Part shown: positions 43,066-51,333 of the stretch, piece by piece
How the letters are laid out: each line of letters begins with the position of its first letter
Numbering within the stretch: the first letter of the stretch is position 1
Notes under the pieces: model-generated
Told to the model about the DNA's origin: nothing
Seen by the model: only the letters and a program-made list of their open reading frames with translations
Databases searched by the model: none
Assembly (NCBI RefSeq): GCF_030758345.1
Contig: NZ_JAVAMO010000002.1
Coordinates: forward strand, 372,001 to 436,000
Source of the DNA: Ruegeria discodermiae
GTDB taxonomy: Bacteria > Pseudomonadota > Alphaproteobacteria > Rhodobacterales > Rhodobacteraceae
Direction of reading: 5' to 3'
Length of the DNA stretch: 64,000 bases
Made by a program: the position numbers and the translations under genes

Positions 43066-43974
43066 TTAACCCTTCACGGCGCCAGCAGCGATGCCACGCA
43101 CGAACAGTTTGCCGGAGACAAAGTAGATGACGAGTGGAACAAGCCCGGTCAGCAAGGTGGCGGCCATGTTGACATTATATTCCTTCACGCCCTGCACCGA
43201 GTTGACGATGTTGTTGAGCTGCACCGTCATCGGGTAGGTTTCAGGCTTGGTGTAGATCACGCCGAACAGGAAATCATTCCAGATACCAGTGACTTGCAGG
43301 ATGATCGCCACCACGAAAATCGGCAGGGACATCGGCAACATGATACGGAAATAGATGCTCCAGAACCCGGCGCCATCGACCCGTGCGGCCTTGTGCAGAT
43401 CTTCGGGGATCGAGGCGAAATAGTTACGAAACAACAGTGTCAGGATCGGCATGCCGAAGATCGTATGCACCAGGACCAATCCCGAAAGGTCGCCCATCAA
43501 CCCGATCTCGCGCAGGATGATCACGAGCGGGTAGAGCATCGTCTGATAGGGAATGAAGGCGCCCACGATGAGGATGGTGAAGAACACTTCTGAGCCCTTG
43601 AATTTCCAGCGCGCCAACGCGTAGCCGTTGACCGAGGCTACGGCGATGGACAGCACAATCGACGGGATCAGAATCTTGACCGAATTCCAGAAGCCCCGGC
43701 TGAGCCCATCGCAATTGATGCCGGTACAGGCTTGCGCCCAGGCCTTGACCCAGGGCTGAAAGGTGATCTCAAGCGGCGGCGAAAAGATGTTGCCCGCCCG
43801 GATTTCCGGCATCCCCTTCAGCGAGGTGACAACCATCACATAGAGCGGCAGCAGATAATAAACCGACACCACGATCAACGTGCCATAAAGAAAGATATTC
43901 GCCCGGCTAAAGCTGCGCCGAGGCTTGGGGCCGCGTGGCCCCTCGGCATAAGGGGAGGAGGTCAGATCAACCAC
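43066..43974 (-). CDS. carbohydrate ABC permease (MalG type)
   Basis: 302 aa, six helices, the first near residues 28-50 (NIFLYGTLIVVSVYYLLPLY). EAA loop ASIPEDLHKAARVDGAGFWS with the canonical G at the expected place. Its start overlaps the partner permease gene by 8 bp. Confidence 0.9.
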   Translation of the reverse strand: MVDLTSSPYAEGPRGPKPRRSFSRANIFLYGTLIVVSVYYLLPLYVMVVTSLKGMPEIRAGNIFSPPLEITFQPWVKAWAQACTGINCDGLSRGFWNSVKILIPSIVLSIAVASVNGYALARWKFKGSEVFFTILIVGAFIPYQTMLYPLVIILREIGLMGDLSGLVLVHTIFGMPILTLLFRNYFASIPEDLHKAARVDGAGFWSIYFRIMLPMSLPIFVVAIILQVTGIWNDFLFGVIYTKPETYPMTVQLNNIVNSVQGVKEYNVNMAATLLTGLVPLVIYFVSGKLFVRGIAAGAVKG

Positions 43975-44893
43975 GTTTGCGCCCTCCGAATTCCAGATAG
44001 GCCCACGGGATCAGAATGATCGCCACTGAAACCAGCATCATGGTCGAAGCGGCAAAACCCTGCCCCAGATTCTGCGCGCGAAACATGTACTGGATCACGT
44101 ATTTCGCCGGCACCTCCGAGGCGATGCCCGGCCCGCCATTGGTCAGCGCGACCACCAGGTCGTAAAGCTTAATGATCCCACTCATGATCAGAACCAGCGC
44201 AGTGACAAAAACCGGTCGCATCATCGGGATGATCACCACGATATAGGTCTTGATCGTACCGATCCCGTCGACCCGCGCGGCCTTCCAGATGTCTTCGTCG
44301 ATGCCACGCAACCCGGCCAGCATGATCACCATGATCAGCCCCGTGCCCTGCCAGAGCCCTGCGATCAGAATGCCGTAGATCACGATGTCGGGATCGTTGA
44401 GCGGGTTGAAGGTGAAGCTTTCCCAACCCAACCCGCGCACCACGTGTTGAATCCCCAGATCGGGGTTCAATATCCATTGCCAGGCCAGCCCGGTGACAAT
44501 GAAGCTGAGCGCAAAGGGGTAGAGGAAGATGGTGCGGAACACGTTCTCTCCGCGGATCTTGCGATCCAGCAGCGCGGCCAGCGTGAACCCGATAACCAGC
44601 GTGAAAATCAGCGACAGCATCCCATAGAGCGCCAGGTTCTCGATCGATACCAGCCAGCGCCGCGTCGTCCAGAGACGTTCATACTGATCGAAACCGACAA
44701 ATTTCGTGTTGGGCAGCAACTTGGACGAGGTGAAGGAGTGAACCACCGTCCAAGCAGTGCCCCCTACAAAAACAACCAGCGCGGTCAGTATCATGGGGAT
44801 GGAGGCGATCTTGGCGGGCAGGTTGCGAAACAGCGACATAGGTCTCTGCGCACGCTTTCCGTCTGGCGAGTGGGAGGAAGACAGGTCTGCCAT
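43967..44893 (-). CDS. carbohydrate ABC permease (MalF type)
   Basis: 308 aa, six helices (IPMILTALVVFVGGTAWTVV first) and EAA loop DIWKAARVDGIGTIKTYIVV. It forms the heteromeric channel with the MalG-type partner. A hairpin separates it from the binding-protein gene. Confidence 0.9.
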   Translation of the reverse strand: MADLSSSHSPDGKRAQRPMSLFRNLPAKIASIPMILTALVVFVGGTAWTVVHSFTSSKLLPNTKFVGFDQYERLWTTRRWLVSIENLALYGMLSLIFTLVIGFTLAALLDRKIRGENVFRTIFLYPFALSFIVTGLAWQWILNPDLGIQHVVRGLGWESFTFNPLNDPDIVIYGILIAGLWQGTGLIMVIMLAGLRGIDEDIWKAARVDGIGTIKTYIVVIIPMMRPVFVTALVLIMSGIIKLYDLVVALTNGGPGIASEVPAKYVIQYMFRAQNLGQGFAASTMMLVSVAIILIPWAYLEFGGRKRG

Positions 44894-44922
44894 AAGGGTC
44901 CTTTCGCGCAGTTTTCACTAGC

Positions 44923-44943
44923 CCGGGGCCACAAGGACCCCGG
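44923..44943 (-). other. Hairpin between mannoside-binding-protein and permease genes
   Basis: Stem CCGGGG(T)CC / GGCCCCGG with a single bulged base and a 4-nt loop, between the binding-protein stop and the MalF-type start. It is positioned like the hairpins after the other binding-protein genes of this window. Confidence 0.5.
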
Positions 44944-44966
44944 ACCAGCGCGCGAGTGGCTGCGCT

Positions 44967-46196
44967 TTATTCTGCGGCTCGGATCAGGTCGGCATAATGT
45001 GCCTGGGCATCCGCGGCTGACATGTCGGTTGACCAAAACTCGGCCATCAGGTCTTCGATCTGTGTCTGGGTATCCGGGGTTAGGTTCATGTCACCCGATG
45101 GCAGAATGCCCCCAGCCTTGAGGATGTCCAACCCCTTTTGCATGCAGTCATTTGCAGCTGAAAGGTCTATATCGCCGCGCACCGGCAGAGAGCCCTTCTT
45201 GAGGTTGAAGGCCACTTGCACATCCGGTGAAATTAGTGTCGAGGCGAGCTCCAACTGCGCCTTCTGAACTTCCGGGTCGTCGATGACCGGGAAATAGAAA
45301 GCATCACCTCCGGTATCGAGAACTTCGTTCATACCGAGACCGGGCAGGCAAGTGTAATCCTCTCCGGCAACCTGTTCGGCAATCTGGAACTCGCCCTGCG
45401 CCCAGTCGCCCATGATCTGGGCTCCGGCCTTGCCGGTAATGACCATGTTGGTGGCCTGGTTCCAGTCCTGAACATTTGAATCGGCGGCCAGTTGGCGCGC
45501 TGTTTCGATCGCCGCGAAGACGTTTTGATATTCCGGCCCCATCGCGGCGCCCACATCGCGATTCACAACCACTTTGCGCCAGGCGTCGACACCCGCAATT
45601 GCAACGGAAAGCACATCAAACGCGCCACGTTGCTGCCAGCTTTGCTGACCTATGGCCAGCGGCACGATACCCGCTTCCTGCAGTTTTGGAGCGCTCTCGA
45701 TAAACGCGTTCCAGTCAGATGGCACGGGGATACCCGCAGCGTCATAGGCCCCGTGGCTCAACCACATCCACTGCCAGGAATGGATGTTCACCGGGACGCA
45801 ATAGATGCGGCCCTCGAAGGTGCAGGCCTCCAGCAGCGAGGGCGGGTTCACAATGTCCTTCCACCCCTGCTGCTCGGCCAGTTCCGTCAGATCGGTTAGC
45901 AATCCCGCCTCAATCAGCTCTTCGGCCTGACGCCCATGGTTTAGCTGAGTGGCCCCCATCGGATCGCCTCCGATGATGCGGCTGATGATGATCGGGCGCG
46001 CCGTACCACCCGAGCCCGCTATGGCTCCATCGATCCAGTTGTGATCGGTATTCTCATTGAAGGCTTTTGCAAATTCAGAAACGGCGGCGGCCTCTCCTCC
46101 AGATGTCCACCAATGCGTGACCTCCAGGTCTGCCGCATGGGCTGTTCCAGCTCCGGCCAGGAATGTTCCAGCAAGCATCTTTGCCAAGCGATTCAT
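44967..46196 (-). CDS. extracellular solute-binding protein family 1, beta-mannoside
   Basis: 409 aa with signal peptide (MLAGTFLAGAGTAHA). Family 1 fold begins DLEVTHWWTSGGEAAAVSEF, and the aromatic ligand region includes IHSWQWMWLSHGAYDAAG. It is the first gene of the operon, so expression is set by the two LacI-type operators 15-49 bp upstream of its start. The ligand is presumed to be a mannoside or manno-oligosaccharide because of the GH2 enzyme downstream. Confidence 0.9.
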   Translation of the reverse strand: MNRLAKMLAGTFLAGAGTAHAADLEVTHWWTSGGEAAAVSEFAKAFNENTDHNWIDGAIAGSGGTARPIIISRIIGGDPMGATQLNHGRQAEELIEAGLLTDLTELAEQQGWKDIVNPPSLLEACTFEGRIYCVPVNIHSWQWMWLSHGAYDAAGIPVPSDWNAFIESAPKLQEAGIVPLAIGQQSWQQRGAFDVLSVAIAGVDAWRKVVVNRDVGAAMGPEYQNVFAAIETARQLAADSNVQDWNQATNMVITGKAGAQIMGDWAQGEFQIAEQVAGEDYTCLPGLGMNEVLDTGGDAFYFPVIDDPEVQKAQLELASTLISPDVQVAFNLKKGSLPVRGDIDLSAANDCMQKGLDILKAGGILPSGDMNLTPDTQTQIEDLMAEFWSTDMSAADAQAHYADLIRAAE

Positions 46197-46210
46197 TGAT
46201 TCCTCCCAAT

Positions 46211-46245
46211 CTAAATCGATATAGATCGCTACTATAACGATTTAG
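46211..46245. promoter_or_regulatory. Paired LacI-type operators of the beta-mannoside operon
   Basis: CTAAATCGATATAG at 46211-46224 and its near-identical inverted copy at 46232-46245 (reverse complement CTAAATCGTTATAG, one difference), 21 bp centre to centre. Each has the central CG typical of LacI-family sites. They lie between the binding-protein start and the divergent regulator. Confidence 0.7.
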
Positions 46246-46368
46246 AAACCTCTTGCAACGGATTTACACGCGCAGCTAGGCGGACTAGTTTATCCGGGAG
46301 GAAGCTGGGGCTGTGCCGCAAAAAACTAAGTTGCAAAGGTCGGGATCAGCAGAAAGGCCAATTGTTCA

Positions 46369-47370
46369 ATGCCCGAATCCGGGAAAAGCCGACCAACTTT
46401 GCGCACCATTGCCGAACTTTCGGGGCTGGCGGTGCCCACCGTGTCGCGCGCGCTCAACGATGCGCCCGATATCGGGACGGCAACCAAAGAGAAAGTGCGC
46501 GCCATCGCGGCCCAGATCGGTTACATTCCAAACCGGGCCGGACTGCGCCTGCGTACTGGCAAAACCAACGTGATCTCTATTGTCCTCTGCTCGGACCACG
46601 AAGTGACAGATCATACCGGACAGCTCGTCTCGTCAATTGCGCACGCGCTGCGGGACACCCGCTATCACCTTATCGTCACGCCCTATTTTCCCGATGAAGA
46701 CCCGATGCAACCTGTCCGCTACATCCTGGAAACCGGGTCGGCGGATGCACTTATCCTTAACCGCATCGAGGTCGATGATCCGCGCGTCGCCCACCTGCTT
46801 GAGCGCAAGTTTCCCTTTGCCACTTATGGGCGCTCGAAATGGCGCGACCTGCACCCCTATTTCGACTTCGACAACACGTCCTTCGGTCACCTCGCGGCGG
46901 AAACCCTGATAGGTTCGGGGCGCAAAAACATCGCGATGCTGACGCCGCCGCTGAACCAGAACTACGCGCAGGATATGCTCAAAGGCGCTAGAGAGGTGAT
47001 TTCGCGATCTGATGCAACTTTCGAAGTCGTTCCAGGTATCACCAGCGATGTAACCGGCGAGGATATCAAACAGGGCATCGCGGCTTTTCTACAAAACCGT
47101 GCCGACATTGATGGCATCATCGCGCCCTCCTCCACCTCAGCCATATTCGCCAGCGTCGGTGCCGAACGCGCCGGTCGCGTGATTGGCAAGGACCTGGACG
47201 TCTTTGCCAAAGAAGCCGTACCCTTCCTGAAGCACTTTCGAGAAGCCATCAAAGTTGTAAAAGAAGACGTTCAGAACGCCGGGGCGTTTCTGGCCACGGC
47301 AGCGATACAGGCGATCGAGTCGCCGGACAAAAAGCCGAGGCAGAGTCTCATCTCCGCTCGCCTAACTTAG
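46369..47370 (+). CDS. LacI-family regulator of the beta-mannoside operon
   Basis: 333 aa. Helix-turn-helix and hinge helix LRTIAELSGLAVPTVSRALN and IGYIPNRAGLRLRTGKTNVI at residues 8-65, then a sugar-binding-like core (HLAAETLIGSGRKNIAMLTP). It is divergent from the binding-protein gene with two operator-like sites in the spacer. The inducer is expected to be a mannoside or mannose derivative. Confidence 0.88.
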   Translation: MPESGKSRPTLRTIAELSGLAVPTVSRALNDAPDIGTATKEKVRAIAAQIGYIPNRAGLRLRTGKTNVISIVLCSDHEVTDHTGQLVSSIAHALRDTRYHLIVTPYFPDEDPMQPVRYILETGSADALILNRIEVDDPRVAHLLERKFPFATYGRSKWRDLHPYFDFDNTSFGHLAAETLIGSGRKNIAMLTPPLNQNYAQDMLKGAREVISRSDATFEVVPGITSDVTGEDIKQGIAAFLQNRADIDGIIAPSSTSAIFASVGAERAGRVIGKDLDVFAKEAVPFLKHFREAIKVVKEDVQNAGAFLATAAIQAIESPDKKPRQSLISARLT

Positions 47371-47429
47371 CATTGCATCTCATCAAGCCATACATCCAGC
47401 GTGGCAGGGCGCGGCCAGCGAGTGCATCA

Positions 47430-47663
47430 AAGTGTGATGGTCGGACCGGCCTGGGCTTAGGCAGCAACAAAACAAGGCAGCTTGAGTTCTACTTTGGCGA
47501 CGCGTTGGCACAGGATGCGGATACGATCCCGATTATCGATGCGGTTCAGTCAAACTTTGCTCGTTTCGGCGCAGCTACGGCTGCACGGCTGGGTCTGAAA
47601 TCCGTTCTACAATTTGAAGAGCGCGTGACGAACATGGACTCAGAATATTACAAATCCGGGAAT
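47430..47663 (+). pseudogene. D-cysteine desulfhydrase / ACC deaminase family fragment
   Basis: Only about 78 residues remain: CDGRTGLGLGSNKTRQLEFY (with the PLP lysine context NKTR), GDALAQDADTIPIIDAVQSN and FEERVTNMDSEYYKSGN. These match the N-terminal third of the PLP-dependent D-cysteine desulfhydrase family. The start and the last two thirds are absent. It sits between the lacI gene and an IS fragment. Confidence 0.65.
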
Positions 47664-47700
47664 GGCCGCACAGCCCACGCCTATAAAAAGAGCGGCAGAC

Positions 47701-47760
47701 ATGTCTGAGCTATTCTGGCCAACGGATGCTCAGATGGCGCGTCTTGCGTCCTACTTCTCC
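47701..47760 (+). mobile_element. IS5-family transposase N-terminal remnant
   Basis: ATG at 47701 opens MSELFWPTDAQMARLASYFS, matching the first ~20 residues of IS5-group transposases common in this order, then diverges and ends at a stop at 47824. No terminal inverted repeats or remaining transposase are present, so the element is inactive. Confidence 0.55.
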
Positions 47761-47850
47761 GGATACAACGACAAACCGAGCGGCGATGTCGGATTTGCAT
47801 TCTCTCGCGCGTCCTTGCAGCATTGAAGTGTTGAGCGGAGACAAAGCGGC

Positions 47851-48222
47851 ATGTTGTATGCGATTGCGATTTACGGCGAAGCGGGTGTGTTCGAGGCCTT
47901 GAACGGCGCGCGTCAGGACGAGGTGATGGGCGGCCATCGCGCCTTGCAGACAGCACTGGAGGCGCGGGGCGACTACCTTTCGGTCAAACTCATGCCGCCC
48001 TCAACCGCTGTCACCGTCGATCCGCCGGGATCGCCCGGTCAGGCGCCGTTGATCGTCGATGGGCCGTTCGCCGAAACCAAGGAGAGTTTCCTTGGCTTCT
48101 ATGCCGCCGATTTCCGCGATCTGGACGAGGCGATTTCGTTTGCGCGCATGATCTCGTCGCCGGTCGCGCGGCTGGAGGTGCGACCCATCGCCTGGGCGGG
48201 CGGTGTGATCTCTTCGGACTAG
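47851..48222 (+). CDS. YCII/DGPF-domain protein
   Basis: 123 aa ferredoxin-like fold with the name-giving motif DGPFAETKE at about residues 70-78. DGPF proteins are almost always encoded beside ECF41/42-type sigma factors, as here (4-bp gap to the sigma gene). Biochemical role unknown; it is a likely target or partner of the sigma factor. Confidence 0.85.
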   Translation: MLYAIAIYGEAGVFEALNGARQDEVMGGHRALQTALEARGDYLSVKLMPPSTAVTVDPPGSPGQAPLIVDGPFAETKESFLGFYAADFRDLDEAISFARMISSPVARLEVRPIAWAGGVISSD

Positions 48223-48226
48223 GCAC

Positions 48227-49462
48227 GTGTCCGATTGGTTCGAAGCAACCTTCCAGACGCAGCGGCCAAAAGCGCTGGCCGCTCTGACGCGCTATTTCCG
48301 CGATGTGGAGATCGCCGAGGAGGCGTTTTCCGAGGCTTGCGTCAAAGCGCTCGTCGACTGGCCCAAACGCGGCACCCCCCGCGACCCATTGGCCTGGTTT
48401 CTGACCACGGCGCGGAACGCGGGACTGGATCGCGTCCGCAAGGCGCAGCGGCAGCGGCGGCTTCTGTCTCAGGCGCCGGAGGACCTGATTGTTCCGGAAT
48501 ATCCCGTGCCCGACCCTGATGCCTTGCGCGACGATGTTCTGCGGCTCTTGTTCATCTGTTGTCATCCCGCGCTGGAACGGCAGGACCAGATTGCGCTGGC
48601 ACTGCGCATCGTTGGCGGGCTGACGGTTGCGGAAATTGCCCGTGGGTTTCTGGTGAAGCACAAGGCAATGGAGCAGCGCATTACCCGTGCAAAAAAGAGG
48701 ATCGCCGCCAACCCTGTCGCGTTTCAGACACCCAGCCCGCAGGAACGCGGCAGGCGGCTGGGTGAGGTATCGCTAATGATCTACCTCATGTTCAACGAGG
48801 GCTGGTCAACCTCGGATAGCGACACCCAGATCCGGCTGACGCTCTGTGAAGAGGCCATCCGTCTGGCCCGATTGCTTGCCGAGTTGTTTCCCGGGATGGG
48901 TGAACAGGGCGCGCTGCTGTCATTGTTGCTGTTTCAGCATGCAAGACGCGACGCCCGCATGGACGGCGCCGGCAAATTGGTGGCCTTCGAAGTTCAGGAC
49001 CGGACGCTCTGGCATCGGGGCGAAATGCAGGAGGCGCGGGCCTGGCTGCAGAAGGCGCAGCGGATCGACCATGTCGGCCCATACCGCATTCAGGCGGCCA
49101 TCGCTGCCGAACATGCGTTTTCACGCACGGCTGATGAGACCAACTGGCCCGTAATCGAAGCACATTACGCCGCTCTTTATGCGATGCTGCCCTCGCCGGT
49201 GATCCGGCTCAACCATATCGCGGTGCAGGCCAGAACCAGGGGGTCGCGATATGCTCTGGATGCTTTGGCGGAGATCTCGGAGGAGTTGGGCGGATATCGC
49301 TGGTTCCACACGCTGCGGGCGGGCCTGCTGCAAGAGACCGGAGAGCCTGATGCAGCGGTCGCCGCTTATGAGCGAGCGCTTGCGCTGGGGCCAACCGGGC
49401 CGGAACAGGTGGTGATCCGCGAAAAGATCGCAGCTTGTCAGAAAAATCCCGGCAGGCTGTAG
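48227..49462 (+). CDS. ECF42-type RNA polymerase sigma factor with C-terminal helical extension
   Basis: 411 aa, GTG start. Region 2 is in residues 10-75 (YFRDVEIAEEAFSEACVKAL, WFLTTARNAGLDRVRKAQR) and region 4 in 105-160 (LRIVGGLTVAEIARGFLVKH). Residues 185-411 are the DUF6596/TPR-like extension (LMIYLMFNEGWSTSDSD, LAALYAMLPSPVIRLNHIAV, LQETGEPDAAVAAYERALAL). Such sigma factors lack an anti-sigma partner and use the extension for control. It forms a cluster with the DGPF protein upstream and VOC and MAPEG genes downstream. Confidence 0.9.
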   Translation: MSDWFEATFQTQRPKALAALTRYFRDVEIAEEAFSEACVKALVDWPKRGTPRDPLAWFLTTARNAGLDRVRKAQRQRRLLSQAPEDLIVPEYPVPDPDALRDDVLRLLFICCHPALERQDQIALALRIVGGLTVAEIARGFLVKHKAMEQRITRAKKRIAANPVAFQTPSPQERGRRLGEVSLMIYLMFNEGWSTSDSDTQIRLTLCEEAIRLARLLAELFPGMGEQGALLSLLLFQHARRDARMDGAGKLVAFEVQDRTLWHRGEMQEARAWLQKAQRIDHVGPYRIQAAIAAEHAFSRTADETNWPVIEAHYAALYAMLPSPVIRLNHIAVQARTRGSRYALDALAEISEELGGYRWFHTLRAGLLQETGEPDAAVAAYERALALGPTGPEQVVIREKIAACQKNPGRL

Positions 49463-49532
49463 GTTCACAGCTCAGCCATGCGTCCTTGTGTCAGTCCCGA
49501 AAGAGCGGGGCGCGCAAAACGGAGCACAGATC

Positions 49533-49919
49533 ATGAGCATTCTAGACATGACCACCCCCGGCAATTCCGGCTGGATCGGACATTCCGGTCCGGATCAGGC
49601 CAAAGCCAAGGCGTTCTACAAAGACGTGCTGGGCTGGACCATCAACGACATGCCGATGCAGGACGGATCGAGCTATTCCGCCATCGCCATCGATGAGACG
49701 GCCATTGGGGGGTTTTCGCCGATGCCCGAGGAGAACGGCAACTGGACCATCTATTTCACAATCACCGACGTGGATGCTGGCGTCGCCCGGGCGCAGGCGC
49801 AGGGGGCAGAGGTAATCGCACCAGCGATGGATGTGCCCGGCGTGGGCCGCATGGCGACACTTTGCGATCCGCAGGGCGCGCGATTTGCGCTGATTACCTA
49901 CGAAAGCATGACGGCCTAG
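49533..49919 (+). CDS. VOC-superfamily (glyoxalase-like) protein
   Basis: 128 aa from ATG 49533, with GGAG 9 nt ahead; the extra 15 residues of the longer frame are not supported. Two beta-alpha-beta-beta-beta modules: AKAKAFYKDVLGWTIND, then DVDAGVARAQAQGAEVIAPA and GRMATLCDPQGARFALI. Proteins of this kind accompany ECF41/42 sigma factors; the reaction is unknown. Confidence 0.85.
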   Translation: MSILDMTTPGNSGWIGHSGPDQAKAKAFYKDVLGWTINDMPMQDGSSYSAIAIDETAIGGFSPMPEENGNWTIYFTITDVDAGVARAQAQGAEVIAPAMDVPGVGRMATLCDPQGARFALITYESMTA

Positions 49920-49944
49920 GCCGCAGGAACGAGGAGGTATGCAG

Positions 49945-50343
49945 ATGGGCTTTGCACTTCAGATCACCCTCTTTTTCACCGCGATATTCGTGATCATCAG
50001 CGTTCCAATGTCGATTGCGGTGGGGCTCAGGCGCGTCCAGACCGGGATCACGCTGTTGCACGGCGAGGACGAGGAATTGCTCCGGCGCATGCGCGCGCAT
50101 GGCAATTTCATCGAATATGTTCCGCTTGGGCTGATCGCCCTTGCCGCAGCCGAGGTAGCCGGCGCGCCGGTTTGGCTGCTGATCCTGTGTGGTTGCACCT
50201 TGTTGCTCGGGCGGGTGCTGCACTACCTGGCAATGCGCTGGTCACCCGACGGCAAGGGACGCCCCGCCGGGGCACTGCTGACCTCGGTCACGCTTGTCGC
50301 GCTAGGCGTGACGATCCTGCTCCGCCTCGCCAGTGCGATCTGA
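49945..50343 (+). CDS. MAPEG-family membrane protein
   Basis: 132 aa, four hydrophobic helices. The family motif is RRMRAHGNFIEYVPLGLIAL, as in bacterial microsomal glutathione-transferase-like proteins. The second of two close ATGs is preferred because GAGGAGG lies 7 nt ahead of it. It ends the ECF42 cluster; a detoxification role is possible but unproven. Confidence 0.85.
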   Translation: MGFALQITLFFTAIFVIISVPMSIAVGLRRVQTGITLLHGEDEELLRRMRAHGNFIEYVPLGLIALAAAEVAGAPVWLLILCGCTLLLGRVLHYLAMRWSPDGKGRPAGALLTSVTLVALGVTILLRLASAI

Positions 50344-50525
50344 CGAAACGCCCGCCTGGGCGATGGCCTGCCCCGATCCGCTATACCGCGCGGGGCGGTC
50401 CACACCCGAGGCTTCGATCCACGACAATCAAGCACGCGTATTCGGGATGGGATACTCATTAGGGTTGATTGGAGGGTACGATAAAATACGGAACTTTCGG
50501 CACCACTGGCGCGCTCCGACAGCAA

Positions 50526-50785
50526 CTAATCCATCCGGTATCCGACGTTTCTCAGCGTCACAATCCGTGAGCCTTCTTCTCTGATTTTTCGCCTCACCCG
50601 GCCCACATAGACGTCGACAACATTGGTGAGCGAGTCGGCATTGAGACCCCAGACGGCGTTCAGTATCCGCTCGCGAGACAGCACTCGGCCGGTATTGGTG
50701 AGGAACAGCATCAAGAGATCACGTACTTTTTTTGACAGATCAACTTCGGCGCCCTCAACCGATACCTGTAACGAAGAGCGCCGGT
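50526..50785 (-). pseudogene. OmpR-type response regulator, DNA-binding tail only
   Basis: The frame reads VSVEGAEVDLSKKVRDLLML, TGRVLSRERILNAVWG, VDVYVGRVRRKI and VTLRNVGYRMD, then stop: a winged-helix trans_reg_C domain. The receiver domain is missing; the sequence is joined on its 5' side to IS630 transposase sequence near 50785-50794. Confidence 0.75.
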
Positions 50786-50793
50786 CGCAGTGG

Positions 50794-51062
50794 CAAGCGC
50801 ATCGCGCAGGTCAAAAAGGGTAATGTCCGGGTCCTGGGCCACCAGTTCCGGGAAGAACCCAACATGGGCCGCTAACTTTCCGCTCCCTCGTAGGCGACCC
50901 ATAGGAGCGACAAAGGCCGCGCCAGATTTGTATATCTGATGCCGCCAGCGCGCCGGTCGCAGCGGACAATTGAAGGTGTCGCGATGCCTCCCTCCCCGAC
51001 AGACCCTCTTCGATCAATCAAGCAAAACGGTCCTGGAGTTCTTTCGGCAAAGGTGCCGGCAT
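50794..51062 (-). mobile_element. IS630-family transposase remnant
   Basis: From ATG 51062: MPAPLPKELQDRFA, TGA (Arg expected), LIEEGLSGREASRHLQLSAA, a shift near 50940, then GSGKLAAHVGFFPELVAQDP and ITLFDLRDALATATG. This is the N-terminal helix-turn-helix half of a common IS630-type transposase. The DDE domain is absent and the fragment abuts the OmpR tail. Confidence 0.75.
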
Positions 51063-51333
51063 GTTCATGATCCTCCAACAAAAATGATCCACAAATCAAA
51101 CCTCACGAGAACCCCGCAGATCCAAACTTTGATCGAAACGATTTAGGGCCCCGTGTGAAGCGTGGACCCTTGCGTAGCAACCAGCACGGCGTCTCTGTTT
51201 CCATCATCTCGTTAGGGGATGCCCATTCCATCAGAACCCAAAGAAGTAAATTTCTGCTAAAAACAGTTGTTCGTGAAAACGCAGGCAATTTAGGCTAGTC
51301 ATGAACAAGGGTGACATAATTTGGGGGGAATGA
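51063..51333. other. Spacer upstream of the RND efflux genes
   Basis: 270 bp with no recognised gene. It should contain the promoter of the RND pair, which starts with GTG at 51334 behind a GGGGGGAATGA stretch. Confidence 0.4.
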
